This document shows, piece by piece, positions 22,840 to 35,802 of a stretch of 64,000 bases of DNA; the first letter of the stretch is position 1; the number at the start of each line of letters is the position of its first letter. This DNA is from Candolleomyces eurysporus (Eukaryota > Basidiomycota > Agaricomycetes > Agaricales > Psathyrellaceae). The DNA is taken from assembly GCA_027579435.1 (NCBI GenBank), contig JANBPK010000845.1, positions 1 through 64,000 of the forward strand, in the 5' to 3' direction. The position numbers and the translations under genes were made by a program. Under the pieces are notes generated by a model. That model was not told where the DNA came from. It made no database searches and saw nothing but the letters and a program-made list of their open reading frames with translations.

Positions 22840-25569
22840 CTAGGTTTCGTCATTCCTCCCCACTGACGAAGGCAGGGGAGTGATAGTGCAGTTCAAGGCG
22901 GTTCCCGTAGATGTCGCATTCCTTTCCGGAACCACAAGGGAAAAGTCACCCGGGACCTCGAGCTCTACAGCATGCGCAAGGTTTGTGAACAGCAGCTGGG
23001 AAGGTGCTGAATTCGCTGTATTCTTCCCCTTCGACCACCAAGCTTCTGCGGTTCGGATCAGCCGCTTTACCCACCCCTTCGCCTGGGGTTCCTGAGCCTC
23101 CTTCGTCAAAGACCAAAGGCAAAAAAGTCGGATTCTGACCACGTCAGGGCGTGAGTCGACTAGAGGAGTGAATTCAACCGCGGGTAGTTTCTCCTTGTTA
23201 ATCTCCCATGAAGCTCTATTCTCGTCTCGGTGAAACTTTCTCGCGTATATGATCTTGGGCATTCCATCTTCGGTGGTGTCGTGGTAGATTTCGAGGCGAT
23301 TCTTGGTGTTAGTCTCCGTCCTTCCTTCCTCTTCTTCTTCCTGATTTCTATATCGAAGCTGAAGCCTTGCGCCCCGGGGTATATTCACCCCTGCACCAGC
23401 TAGCCACTCAGTCTGTTTGGACCTATTTTGTGTCTCGCTTTCATTCATTTGGTCCGTAACGAGTGCCTGCGAATCAGGCCGTGTTGGTCGGCAGTCAGCC
23501 GAGTCATTTCCAACAAGGACATATGAATGCTGTGGGGTATAAACTTGATTCCTTGGACCCATAAACCGAATATTTGTAAAGTTGATCTTCTCCCTCTACA
23601 ACAAGATATGATGTGAGCAGTTGATAGGTGGAGAGAAACAATAATTTACGTACTGTCATTGTGAAGCTGGCTCGAGTTTCAAAGCCATCAATACCGGCCC
23701 TCCCATTTACCATCAACTTGTTGGATACTTTAAACGATACTTCGCCAGCTTTCCCCATCTCACGTGGTGCTAAAGGCGTTGTGGACTCAAACGTAATCCC
23801 TTCAAGGATGCTGGCATCACACTCGGCCGCGTCTTCGCTTCCCCCCGACCTCGTGAACCTGAATGCCCCTCGCTCCTGGTCGGAGGTCGTAGAGACGTAT
23901 ATGTATTCAGGGCCCATAACGTCAGCGAGTTGCTTTCCCAGCTTCTTGAGATCGACGATGTGGTGTTGGAGAATGGTGAGCACGATCTCTTGAGTAGATC
24001 CCATCCTAAATGGTACATACGGGCCTTCTATGAAACCTACTTGCGCCACGAGGCGTTCGGGGTCGATTTTCTGGGCTCGGAGTACCTCTTGAACTCTAGG
24101 CATTCTCAATTCAAGGTCTAATTTAGCGCCTTCAGCAGCAAGGACCTTGAACCTCAGCTTCGGGGCAACTACCTCGGAAACATCAAAGGAAAATGACTTT
24201 GGGTTGGAAGAAGATGGACAGGCGTTGGAAGATTGCGTTTCAAAAGAGGATGGATTCCCGCAGGATAAGCGACGCGCGGCAGGGGATTTCGGATAGAGTT
24301 TTCGGGACTTTGGATAAACAACACCAGCTCGGGGAGGCAGGGGCAGCGGATGGAAGAGATCAAGCGAAGGGTGACTATGCAGGCTTTTTTGCTCGTTGAT
24401 AGATCCTGCATCTTCTGGAAAGGATGAGAGTGCCGTTTTGAATGAGGCGTAGGATTCGATGCTGGGTTTAGACTGCAAAGATGTTGTCGACGGAGAACAT
24501 GGTAAGTAAGGTTCTGGGTCATAAATCTTGTCAGATAACTGTTTGGCTGATCGAATTCATGCCGCAGATGATACCTTCTGATGATGATGTATTACTCTTA
24601 GCCTGTATGCGCGCCTTAAGAGTCTCTTCGACGGTGAAAGAGGATGGAATCGATTTCCCAGGCGTTGTTGAACGTCCATCTAGATAGCATGACGTTGCAT
24701 CAACAATGAATACTGCAAGACTTGCACCAGATGGATGAAACTCACGTTGAAAAGATGGACGACTCAACCTAGTAAATTTTTCCTCTTTACACAGAGAGGA
24801 TGAAAGGTCAGAAGCGTGGTTTTGTGACGCGACTCGCGCTCTCCCGGCCGAAATCCGTGCAATATGTGTCGAAAAATCGGATGGAAGAGTGGCAGATGTA
24901 TGATCTGAAGTTCCAGAAATCGAGTAAGGGTGCAAGGGGCGCTCTTCTTCACAGTTGATCAACTCTGGAGGTCGTGGTCGATACCGGTCGGTGTTGGCTC
25001 CACCGCTCGATGGGCGAACGTTGGTGCTGGTGGAGTCTGGAGATAGACGCCGAGTCCCGCTATGAGAAGGGTGTCCACCATAGCCGTTGGAGCCTGTATA
25101 TTGTGTCAGATTCTTTTCTATGTGACTAGTGAGGTATCAACAAACCAAGTGCGGGTGGATGAGATGAGTGGTCATAGAGAGAATGTTGGGACGAGTTAGA
25201 TCGCGAGTGACGACGCTCTTGTGAGGAAGGGCAAGTCCGTGCGAGTTTCTCACGAGGTGATCGAGGTCGCCGGATTGGAGAGGAAGGAGTGTACCGAAGC
25301 CCAGAAGGTTCGCACGTAGACAACGGCGCATAGGAGTAATAATCTCGGGGTAGGGGTACAACTAACCCATTCTGTAGGGAATTTTGATTGTTTCTACCAC
25401 TTCTGAAGTTCGTGTTGTTGTTGCTACCATTGACTACGCTGAACGGACCATGTACGACCTCGGGGTAGGTAGGACCTTCGTGGTTATGTGTCACTTGAAT
25501 CCCACCCACCGTGAAGTTCGACGCTCCCTGGAGAATAGAGAATTTCCGGCTGGATAATAGCTCATCCAT
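22840..25569 (-). CDS. 828-residue protein: N-terminal ASNF motif plus unrecognised C-terminal domain
   Basis: Five exons (25146-25569, 24746-25093, 24540-24679, 23654-24472, 22840-23595) sum to exactly 828 codons plus stop. The N-terminus has the cluster motif (ILQGASNFTVGG, then a His/Asn/Gly-rich stretch with VVHGPFSVVNG and LQNGLVVPLP). Residues about 150-420 are Ser/Pro-rich and probably disordered. From about residue 400 a folded-looking part begins (LAAEGAKLDLEL, VAQVGFIEGPY, EIVLTILQHHIVDLKKLGKQLA). The last exon includes FMGPRNQVYTP and VRIRLFCLWSLTKEA and ends in a beta-rich segment. This C-terminal region is paralogous to that of the gene at 37.5-39.4 kb: same exon break before the GPR motif, same order of blocks. 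I recognise no domain. One donor (GTTATC at 24539) is unusual. Confidence 0.75.
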
Positions 25570-26595
25570 ATTGTATCTGCGGAAATTGGAAATGGGTTAG
25601 ATATGCAGAAGGCGAGGGTGAGACATTTGACAACGCACTTCTCGAGAGATGTCTTGCAAGTCGCGGCCTGCGTCGCCCAAGGCTCGTTGCTAACAAAGCG
25701 ATTTTCAGAGAAGACAGGCAAGGGAAGACTGGTTTTCGAGAGACCAACCGACAGAGATATATTGAGCGTCAATCACAAGTCAGGGTAATGTGATTATTGT
25801 TTCAGGAATAAAGAGCCTTGACGAAGTACAATAGGAGCCCACAGACATCAATCGCCAGCAATGCTCAACATGCTATTGTGTTGTGTTTCGTCGGCGAGGT
25901 ACATCAATATGCAAACGCAAACATCGTACATACGATCTGTATACACAAAGCAACGTGAGTAATCGTTGACACGCACAAGGGACAGGTACGGACCTCCGAC
26001 AACGCAGGTCGCAAAAGAAAAGAAAGTCAGATGTGTGGCTGTTTGATCCTGTTGGCGCCCGGCAGCACCACGGCAATCACTGCCTAACACGCCGAGGTCC
26101 GATTGCTGGGAATCGCTGCTGGGAATCGCCGAGAGGTGTTCCAGCGAATTTTCAGCATACGCAGCTGCAGCGTCGAAGATCATTTTCGCGGTATGTGTGT
26201 CCCTGTCAGGAGTCCGTACCAGTGGTGTCATTGCGTGTATTCATCTTACTCGCCCAGAACTCACCAAACATAGAATATCATTCAGGGGACCTTGAGACCG
26301 TACATATCGTAAGAGCCGTTACATGGGTGGCAGGAGGTCATACGTAGCATGAGTGCGAGGGTTGAAAATAGAACAGTACAGAGCGCGCGCTGGCGTTCGA
26401 TAGATACCATTACTCTAACCATGAAGCCAAAGAGATCGATATGCTCGGTCGCGACCAGGGATAAAGCAAAGACATAAAAAAAAAAAGCGCCAAANGGGTC
26501 TAAGGAAGAAGGCTGTGATGAATCAATCTTCGAGCCTGAGAGTAAAGGGGAGTGGGTAGGCAAGCATAGAGATACCGAGAGTCATGAAGCGAACT
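25570..26595. other. Intergenic, about 1 kb
   Basis: Two leftward frames (25491-25772 and 25848-26231) have no family features. N at 26495 lies near a run of A. Nothing recognised. Confidence 0.45.
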
Positions 26596-28121
26596 TCACA
26601 TCAGAGTTCGGCGGCGCCAATCTTCGTGTGCCATAACCTTGAAAGGGTTGGTGTCCGGGAGGTCACTGTAGGGACTCCTAGGATTGGACTCTGGTGGCGT
26701 TAGAGGGAATTGAGTAGGCGAGGCCTGGCTCTCATCGAACTTGTCGTCGAGACTCAGGTTCTGCATTCCATCGCTGACGCTACCAGTACTTAGCCAATTG
26801 TTGACCTTCTTCTTGGTCCTTTTGGTGTAGCTCTCCTCGAAAGTTTGCCCATCTTGACTGGGGGCTGGGGATGGGTATGCATCGGCAATGCTTGGAGAGG
26901 GAGTGCGAACGCCCTCACGAATAGGAGAAAGTCTAGAGCCACGCGAGCTCGCTGGTGGTGACCTGACGCCCCGGGAACTGGACGGAGCCGAGGGAGGCAC
27001 AGTATGGATTGTTGGAGGAGGAGAAGTAAAAGTGTGACTGGGAGCCCAGGTTCCTGCTCTATGAAGAGTTCCCCACTGTGAAGGGCTTGACCCGACAGTG
27101 CTCGGAGGATCGACAGACTCCATATACTGCGAAGCAGCGTACTCTGAAGAGGGGTATTCAGAGGCAGGGTATTCGCTAGGATCCACAGACATTGGCTCTT
27201 CAAAGTCTTAGAAACCGGTTAGAAATGCATCTCGGAACGTCTTTGACAACCAAAAAAGCTCACATTGGCCGCCGCCTGGAGGATTGTAGGCACTATGACC
27301 GCCGTAAAAACTACCACCTGAAGGCTGGCCTGTGAGGAACCGTTTATAAATAATTGATCAAGATTAAACAGTTCAAATTATGTACTTACGATCGTAGGCT
27401 CCATTATTAGGATGCCAGCCTCCTTGCTCGTGATAGCTAGGATCATCGCGGCTTCGCCCGTACCCACGGCCTTGTGGTGTTTCAAAATCAGCTGTACACG
27501 GCGATTGAGGGGGAAGGATAGACTCACGGTCACGACTCTTGCCCCCACGTCCCCAAGATGAACTATTGCTTTCCGAGTGCTCGCCTCGGCCTTGGTAGAT
27601 GACATTCGTACCTGTGTACGAGTTGACACCGCCTTCAATGTCACCGTTGTGGATTGGCGCTAAGGCACCTTCTTGGTAATATATTCCAGGTGAACGCACA
27701 CTCTCTGCTGAGGCAAAAGAAAGAAAACAGCGTCATTTGACGATGAATATCAAGAAGTGACGAGGAGAATGTGCTCACTCTTCTTCCTCTTCTGCGATGG
27801 CATTTGGGTCGGGGTCGTCTTAGATCTCCCGGCCCCGCTTAGCGTTGCGTATGTGACGGACCCTCCGCTGAACGTGTTCACACCACCAGTGATATTGCCA
27901 TTGTAAATCGGTGCCTTAGCATTCTCTTGATGGTACACGGTGGAGTTATTGACGGAATGATCATTCACTGTATTGTAGGAGCGTCGATCATGGTAGTTGC
28001 CCTGGATGTTCCTGAAGTTGACGTTGTTCATCTTGAAGTTGCTTGCTTCCTGGAAGAAAGACATGTTGGATCCTCCTGGGGAACCGTCGCGCGATGACTC
28101 GGAAGAAGACGACGAAGACAT
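26596..28121 (-). CDS. 445-residue Ser-rich protein with one ASNF motif and two FNG motifs
   Basis: Exons 27779-28121, 27390-27707, a 66-bp exon near 27270-27335, and 26596-27206 sum to exactly 445 codons plus stop. The start MSSSSSSESSRDGSPGG is almost the same as that of the gene at 39.4 kb. Exon 1 then gives EASNFKMNNVNFRNIQGNYHD and a type A motif APIYNGNITGGVN. Exon 2 gives a second motif, APIHNGDIEGGVN. The remainder is Gly/Arg, then Ser/Pro/Tyr-rich with tandem SEYP-type repeats, and ends in a charged tail. No signal peptide or membrane segment. Function unknown; probably a largely disordered cytosolic protein. Confidence 0.75.
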
Positions 28122-28995
28122 CACAAATGAGTCGCTTTTGAGGGAATGGATGGATGGACTGTGAATGGATGACCGACCCGGGAAAGGGAGTAGAGGCACA
28201 AGGGCGAGAATCAGAAAACAGTGATGTCTCTATTATATCCAAGAACAGCATGGCACTGCATTCAGACGCCGAAAATGAATTTCTGAGCAGCGGGAAACAA
28301 GGCGAACACGCGCCTCTCATCAATTCAACCTCAGATTTCGCGACACCGCCATTGGCGTTCTGCCGGTATGTCGGCAAAGAGAAAGGCAGCAACGGAATCC
28401 AGAGGCACTCTCACCTCCACAGAAAAAGGAAAAAGAGACAAGGTAGTCATTGTGGGTTCACATCTTGATGTGTCTGCACAGGACCCTTGCAACGTAACGC
28501 ATAGCCAACCGCATAGCTTTCACCGAAAACGAGACGATAAGGTTCTCTGCTGCACAGTGTCATGTCAGACTTACCAGATCGGTGAGGAAGAAGTACAACA
28601 CGCACGCCCACAACACGTTGAAGCCAACCCTTTGCCCACTTTCGTCATTGCTGTGACGGGAACCCGTGTCAGGTGGTTGAATTAGACGCCCGTTGACCCA
28701 AAGGGACGGAAGGTTCAGTTCGACCCCGTTTTGTGGCGGGGAACAGACCCAAATTAGGCTCCAATTTGGCTTCTTGTGTCCCCAATTCCAACCAAATTTC
28801 ATTTCAAGCCCATGCAGGTATATTGAGTACATCGAAGGTGATAGTGATAGCGAAGATTGTCCAGTACACTAACGACACGGGAGTAAAAAAGGATTACATC
28901 TTCTTGGAGTAGACTACGTAGCCCTGTTTTCCTTCCTCTTCCCCTTGTCCTGAGCCAATGACAACCGCGAGTCCTTATATCGAACCAATGTCATC
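28122..28995. other. Intergenic, about 870 bp
   Basis: Promoter side of the leftward gene starting at 28121 and 3' side of the next leftward gene. No gene or repeat recognised. Confidence 0.5.
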
Positions 28996-30204
28996 CTACT
29001 CCGAGTCGTCAGAAATATTTCTCGGACGGCGAGTAGGATTGCCGCTCGCAGCCAAGTGCGCCGTCAGACCGGACATCTGAGGTTGGGGAGATCCTCTCGG
29101 AGGAAGCGTGGGCACAGCTAGAGGGCGAGCAGGAGAGCGAGACCATCGGTGAGTCTGCTGTCTCTGGGGCGCCGGCTGGTCCGGAGCTGGTTGAGAGGAA
29201 GGACCGCGGTTCATCCCAACGCGATCCGGTCGATTCGGATTCTCCATCCTCTTAGGCATCCTCATCGTTTCCTCGTCCGTCTCAGATTCATCTTCGTCGG
29301 AGGTATCAGAGCTTCCACTGCTATTCATATCCCACGAGGAATGGCTATTCTGCTTCAAATGTGCCATACCCCGCTTAAGGCTGTACTGCCCAGGCCACTG
29401 CTCCGACTCTTCATGCTGCTGTGGCGGGGGAAACGCAGCGCTCGTGGGCCTAAAGCTTGGATTCTGAGGAGGATGTTGAGGGTAGCCTTGAGAACCCCTG
29501 GGTGGGAACGCTGGCGGCGGACCGTGGTGCTGCTGCTGTCGCCACGCCTGGTTGCCTTGAGGTTCACTGTGCGGACGATGAAATGGATCTGGAGGGGGCG
29601 GACCACGCTGCTGTGGGAAGGCCCGGTATTGTGGTACAGCTGTGGCCGTAGCTGTGAAATCTTGATCGTGAGGACGTGGGCCTTGAGCTGGACGAGGACC
29701 GGGAGGAGGGTGTTGGGAGAAGTTAGGTCTAGCTGGCGCAGCAGGTTGAGGAGGAATACCCCCTCGTTCGGGCTGGGGCATAGTGCCTTGGTTGAAGGTA
29801 CCTGCATAAATTTGTTAGTATTCGATCGCCAGAGGTTCATGGAAGACGGAATCCGAGCCTTACCATAAAAATTACCGGAATTCACGTTCTGGGCATCCCT
29901 GAAGTTATTCACGGGTGAGTGGTGATGTGTTGCAGGTGCATCTAATTCAAAAAGATCATTCAACCAGTGAGAACTCACCACAACGACGATTCAGCGCTAG
30001 ATACTCACGATAGTCCCCAGCGTAATTAGTTGAATGGTCGTTGTACGAGTAGTCGTAGTTTGTCGTATACCTGTTCCTGTTTCCAAACGTATTCCGGACG
30101 TTTCGAACGCGATGGTCATGATAGTCTCCCTGGACGGTATTGAACTCGACGTTGCCCATACTGAAGTTCTGGGCATTCTTGAAGAATTCCATCCGCGGTG
30201 GCAT
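28996..30204 (-). CDS. 359-residue Asn-rich / Pro-Gln-rich protein (paralogue 1)
   Basis: Three exons (30009-30204, 29864-29941, 28996-29801) sum to exactly 359 codons plus stop. The N-terminus MPPRMEFFKNAQNFSMGN leads into VEFNTVQGDYHDHRVRN and then an Asn/Tyr-rich stretch. The 26-residue middle exon continues it (HHHSPVNNF, NVNSGNFYG). The last exon is Pro/Gln-rich with a DSDT-type acidic patch and an SSGSSDTSDEDE block. It is a close paralogue of the gene at 32.4-34.0 kb in every exon, and the duplicated flank extends beyond the genes. It lacks a clear FNG motif. The composition is prion-like (Asn, Gln, Tyr, Gly, Pro), so aggregation or condensate formation is plausible but unproven. Confidence 0.75.
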
Positions 30205-31439
30205 CTAACTAGCGGAGTTCGTAGTTTGTGGTCACGAAACGCTACTGTGAGCTAGCGTGAGTCGGAGGGGGACTGGGAAAGGCTGGAAGGGAGGAGTAGT
30301 TGAGATGGCAGAGTGCGACTGAGGATAAAAGGGAGGGAGAGACGCGGTCATGGGGTTAAGAAGGCCAAGGTAGAGATCGGTTGGGCGCCTAAAGCATTGT
30401 GCACACGATCACAGCCTTTTGCTGTTTCCCGAGCTGTATGCGAAGGGCGGTGTGTCGTATACGTAGTGGCTGTGGACAATCCCGCCGAGTTTCTTTCTCT
30501 TTCCACTTGATCGCAAAGAAAGACCGGAAAGACGGCGCCCTTGTTATTGCGGGGATAATGGAGGGCAACCCGACGGTTCAAGTAAGGCTTCGAGTCCTTG
30601 TTCTTGTTCTGGGCGAATAGTGGGAACGTATGCGTCGTGGATGACGTTGGATGCACTGCTGAGGAAGTGAAGGGTGAGAGTGTGAATTGAAGCATCGCCC
30701 CTTCCGAGGTGGCCGTCAGCACACCGGCTGGCAACAGCTCAGTCATCAATTCACTCACGTTCAAATCTCGGGTACCACAAGGCAATGTCACTTCGGGACG
30801 ATAAGCGGTCTATAGGAGAAGACGACACGAATCCCTCCAGAAAGATGACATTAAACCAAAGCGATTTGGTTGGCCCATGTATGCGGGCCTCACTGTCTCG
30901 ACAGCCTAAGAGCAAGAATAGGTATCTTCGGCCTCCCACCGCGTCAGTAATGGTAGATGCCACTAAATCTCCAAATGGCCTCTTCCTCTCTGTCGAACCG
31001 AAAGGGGAAAGTGACAATTCTCCAGTAGCGCGAGGGGACGACCACCAAAATCTTTCACAACGAGCGACCGTCTCCGACTCCATTCGACGGGGCTTGACAG
31101 GGCTCATTGCCTGGAATAATCTTCATTATCGCCATGCTCCCGGTGTGTGATGGTGTGGTAGAGTTGAGAGTGTGAAACGATCCCAACGACTGAAAAAGCT
31201 AGCTGGCTTCCAAAGCTCTTTCCCTTCAAGAACCGTTTGAGGACTCTTGATCTACACTCTCAAAGTTTCGAAGGCGACTTGTTTGAAGTATGTGAGGCTT
31301 ATACCACTTCTCCCATCTCCCAGTCTTCCTCTCCCCAACATCCCATAGAGCGTGCAACCCCTCCTCCCTTCCCAGCGTCTCCGATTTCTTCCCCTAGGTC
31401 TCATCCCACATGCCCTCCCTCTCTCCCCTTTAGCCTTCC
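30205..31439. other. Duplicated upstream flank (with 34.0-35.0 kb)
   Basis: This stretch shares ordered blocks with 34011-35060, for example ggttgggcgcctaaagc / gattgggcgtctaaagc and the tcacagcctt segment after it. It is the upstream side of the paralogue pair and so part of a segmental duplication. No gene seen. Confidence 0.6.
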
Positions 31440-32345
31440 GACGACGACGACGTAGATACCTTCGAACGCATCATGATAGGATACACGACAGCCTGCCCCG
31501 AATCCTTATATCTCCCTGGCAACTCGTGCTGCCTTTTCTGCTCCTGATCCCGATGTGGGTGGAGATACCTGGACATGCAGCATTCGTGCCGCGCTGGGTC
31601 GGAGGATACGAGGGCTAAGCGTATTCGTTTGTGTTTGAGGGGGAGTAGAAGGTGGAGGTGGAGTGCGAGTGTGACGGTCGCAGGAGAAGGCTCTATGAGG
31701 ATCGACGTATGTGAGGATTGTTTGAGGATTCTTGGTCGTGATGGTCGCGGTGGTGGCGAGAGTGGCAGTCTTCTTCGTCCTCGACATCATGATGCCCATG
31801 GCGAGAACAAGAACGATCACGGTCAACAGAACGGCCGTTCATGATGCTCATCATATCCTCAATGACAAGACCTCGATCTTCTCTGGTCCCCGTATCAATT
31901 CCTCTTCTTCTTACGCTGATTCGCCTGTCCCTTCCTCACTCTCCTTCCTCACCATCTCTCGCCTATCAGCTTCCTTCGCAGCCTAGAGCTGGTCCATATT
32001 CTTTGACTTCGACAATCCAAAACTCTGTCTTCAACTCTTCCACTCCTCTCCCTCTCCCTGACAGGGGAATCCCCGCTCACACTTCCACTGGTAACCAACG
32101 CGCCCCTCGCTCCTCGATGACTTGCCAATGCTCGGGTGGACGAAAGTCGAAATCATATCCAAAGGTGAGAGGTAGTAGATGCGCGTCATTACCTTGATAA
32201 CGAGGCGGGCAGCGAGAGCACGAATCGGAGGACGAGACGGCCGACGAGCCGTATCCGACAGATTACCGTACGACGAACCTGCATATGAATCTTGAGGCCC
32301 ACTCTGGGTCTTCGTCCCAGGAAATCCCTGCAGCGTGTGTTGGCA
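31440..32345 (-). pseudogene. Truncated copy of the Ser/Arg/His-rich gene at 41.0-43.5 kb
   Basis: The segment near 32200-32345 matches the third-exon start of the intact gene (GTKTQSGPQD, SSYGNLSDTARRPSRPP). The segment 31440-31860 matches its 3' end, for example the nucleotide block cgtgccgcgctgggtcgg present in both. The middle is missing and frames are broken. It lies between the paralogues at 29.0-30.2 and 32.4-34.0 kb. Confidence 0.75.
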
Positions 32346-32444
32346 TTTGGTATGTAATAACACATGCGGGTATCTTGAAAATACATCAATAGCGATAGCA
32401 TAGGAGTGTCCAGCAAATTCAAACGATACGAGAGCGAATAAGTA

Positions 32445-34010
32445 TTACTTCTTCTTGGAGGAAAAGATGCTAAACGGATTCCTGTGTTTCTTCTTCTTCT
32501 TCTTGTCCTGAGTCGGTGACGACGGCGACCCATTATTGATCGAACCAGCATCGTCGTCTTCATCAGAAAACATCTCTGTCGAACGGCGTTGAGGATCAGC
32601 AAAACGCGCGGCCAGAGCGGAAACCGGGGGCGCGAGTAAATCGTCGGTGGCAACAGGGGCAGCAGCATGAGATGGTGCCTGTTGAGGCTGCTTTTGTTGC
32701 AGTACAGGTTGAGGAGAAGGACCAGGTGCAGGAGAAGGGTCCCGTCGAACCGCTGGTGGCTGAGGACTGTGACCACGACTCGGTGGGGCAGCAGGTGGAG
32801 CCGCATGCTGAAGGCCCTGGTTGAAAGCCATGCCTTGAGGTGGAACAGGCGCCGCCTGCTGAGTAGGACCCAGGTTCACAGCCATCCTGGTGCCTCCTGC
32901 AGCAGTCGCAGTGACGCCTGCTCCGACGGAGAGGCGGGCCCCGAGAGCGCCACCCCCACCACCAAAGTTATCAGGTCGATTCGGATCCTCCATCCTCTTG
33001 GTCTGCTGCATCCGCTTCTGCCCGCCCCTCCTCATCGGCCCCTCCGTATCCGACCCATCTTCATCAGAGGTATCCGAGCTCCCACTGCTAGCTTTTTCCC
33101 ATGAGGCGGGACTGTTTTGCTTCAAATGCGCCATACCCGCCTTATAGGCGGACTGCCCGGGCCACTGCTCCGACCCCTGCCTCTGGTGCTGCTGTGGTGG
33201 AGGCGGCTGCTGCTGCTGGGGAGGAGGAAACGGAGCGCCTGGAGGCCTGAAGTTCGGGTTCTGAGGAGGGTGCTGCGGGTAGCCTTGAGGTCCGGAGGGT
33301 GGGAACGCAGGCGGTGGCCCTCGCTGCTGCTGCTGCCAAGCCTGGTTGGCCTCAGGCATCGGCGGTCCACTCAGCGGACGATGCATAGGATGAGGTGGGT
33401 CTGGGCTGGGTGGACCACGTTGCTGTTGGAACCCTTGGTGCTGTGGTACAGCTGTGGACGAAGCTGTGAAGTCTCGGTCGTTTGGAAGTGGTCCTGGTCC
33501 TGGACGAGGGCCGGGAGCAGGTGGGCCTTGAGCGAAGCCAGGTCCACCGGGTGGAGGAGGGCGAGGACTGCTTGCTCCTCCGGCCTGGGTTGTGGTGCCT
33601 TGGTTGATAGTACCTGTAGACACCCATTAGCGATCGACCGTTCGACGAAAGACGAAATTGGAGCCTTACCGTAGTTTTCACCGAAATTCGCATTCTCAAC
33701 ATGATCGATGTTATTCACAGTTCCATGGTAATGCGATTGAGGTGCGTCTGATTCAAAAAGAATGCTCAATCGATAAGAATTCACCACAACGATGCTCCAG
33801 CGCTAGAGACTCACGATAATCCCCTTCATGATTATTCGAATAATCGTTGAACGAATTGGAGTTATTCGTATAGTACCGATTCTTGTTTCCGTACGTATTC
33901 CGGACGTTCCGAACGCTATAGTCGTGATAATCTCCTTGGACGGTGTTGAACTCGACGTTGCCCATAGTGAAGTTCTGGGCGCCCTTGAAGAACTCCATCC
34001 GCGGCGGCAT
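32445..34010 (-). CDS. 480-residue Asn-rich / Pro-Gln-rich protein (paralogue 2)
   Basis: Three exons (33815-34010, a 78-bp exon near 33669-33746, and 32445-33613) sum to exactly 480 codons plus stop. The N-terminus MPPRMEFFKGAQNFTMGN, VEFNTVQGDYHDYSVRN and the Asn/Tyr-rich stretch match the gene at 29.0-30.2 kb nearly residue for residue. The long last exon is Pro/Gln/Gly-rich with SSGSSDTSDEDGSDTE. It carries an extra C-terminal part absent from the shorter paralogue, ending in a polylysine tract and NPFSIFSSKKK, possibly a nuclear localisation or membrane-binding tail. Function unknown. Long open frames on the opposite strand are composition shadows. Confidence 0.75.
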
Positions 34011-35802
34011 CTACGTGGGTGTAGCTTGTAGTTTGTATCGATCAAACACCACTGCGAGTTGGAGTGGGCTCGAGAAGGGCGGAAGGGAGGGTTGAGTGAG
34101 TGTGACTGCCAGAGGAAGGAAGGAAAGAGGACGTTGATGGGGTTTAAGAAGGACGAGAGAAACGGGAAGAAAAGGGAAAGAAGAGATCGATTGGGCGTCT
34201 AAAGCCTCGTGCACCTGGCAGTGATATCACAGCCTTAGTACCGTTTCCGGAAGGGTGTGAAGAGCAGTGTTGCAGTATTTGATAGCGAGGTGCCAACAGT
34301 ATCGGGCCGCATTCTTCGCGCTTTCCTTGATCATAAAGGAAGACAATAGAAAGAAGGCGCTCTTGTTGTTGTGAGGGTAGTGGAGGTCAATCTGACGGTT
34401 GCAAGGGCTTGCGTCGTTGTTCTTGTTGTGGGTGGATGGTGGGAACAAATGCCTCGTGGATGACGTTAGGCTGCACCGCTGAGGAAGCGAAGGACGAATA
34501 AATGAAGCATCGCCACTTCCGACATGACCGTCAGCACGCAAGACCCGTGAACGGCTTAATGTAGTCAAAACAGAACAGGTATCGATTCATTCGCGGTCGA
34601 ATATCGGGTACTACCCTGACTTGTGGACGAGGGGCGCACCATGGAAGAGAAGAAGGCACGAATGATTTTGCATACCGAACGGACGATGTCCTTGATCGAC
34701 TTGGTTGGCGTATGTGGATTTCACTGCTTCGACAGCCCAAGAAGAAGTGTGGATAATCGAATCTTCGTCAGCCTCGCACCATCTCCACTACCTGCTCCTC
34801 AACCTTGGGGCGATGCATGGTAACAGGATATACACCACCTCCTCCTGCGCAATGCACGTTCGTACTACTGTGCTACGTGATATCAAGGGAGTGAAATCCT
34901 CGATCCCCTGTGATGAATCGCCTGCAAGGCTGGGCGCGTTCTCCGTTGTTTCGAATGTCCATATGGCTGGCGATCGAGGAAGTTGAACACGGTTCATACC
35001 ATGGCCGTGATAGTAATGGTGAGCATAGTCTTCATTGTCGATATACCGCCTGAAGTGGTGGTGGTGTGATGAGGCTGAATTGGGTTCGCCAATCTCTTTC
35101 TAAGCCGACTCCTTGCGAAAATACGTTCGAGGTCTCCGTGCATTTCGACCTGAATCCTTCCTTCGAAAGTGACTTGGTCGGTTGGCGGATGCTGGGCTTA
35201 TCACTCGCTCCTTCGTCCTCCCCGCTCCCATCATCCCAACACCTCCACTCTCTTCCTTGTCCTCATACCACTCAAACATCCCACAGCTTCCGATTGTCGT
35301 CGCACTAGCGGCGGCGGCGGCAAGGTTGATCATTCCCTTACCACCGCTCTTACTCTCCGTGCTGTTGAATATATGCTCTCCATCATCCATCAACATTCAA
35401 CTTTGCACTTCGGTCGAGGATGACTGCACTGGTGTATACAGATTTCACCGCCTCGACAGCCGAAAAGGGGAAAACCGAATCTTCATCACTGTCTCGGCCT
35501 CTCACTGTCTCGGCTACCCACTTCTTGACCCTGCAAGATCTACAACTGCCCCCAGTCCGAGTCCCTATTCCTCCTTGGGAACGAATCCGGGTCCGTTAGA
35601 ATCTGGATCTAGGGTAGACCCTTGGACGTGGCAAGGGCGGAGAACTCGGGTCGGGGAAGGACACGGGTGGTTGCAGAGCTATACGGGTCTGATTTCACTG
35701 GCAGTGCTTTGACACGTCGAGTCCTCCATGGCCTCACGCCCCCTCCTCTCCCCCCTTCCCCACCTCCGCCTAATCACACCCCTTCCTCTCTCTCCGCCCC
35801 TC
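34011..35802. other. Duplicated flank, no intact gene
   Basis: 34011-35060 resembles 30205-31130 and in part 39930-40390 (shared blocks such as aaatgaagcatcgccacttccgac near 34500 and aaatgaagtatcgccacttccgag near 40060). The rest has only incoherent frames. Confidence 0.55.

Noticed and set aside
29149..29868. Rightward open frame of 239 codons
   Set aside because: Lies antisense to the Pro/Gln-rich last exon of the leftward gene; Arg/Leu-rich composition is the expected shadow.
33117..33674. Rightward open frame of 185 codons
   Set aside because: Antisense shadow of the Pro/Gln-rich paralogue, same reason.
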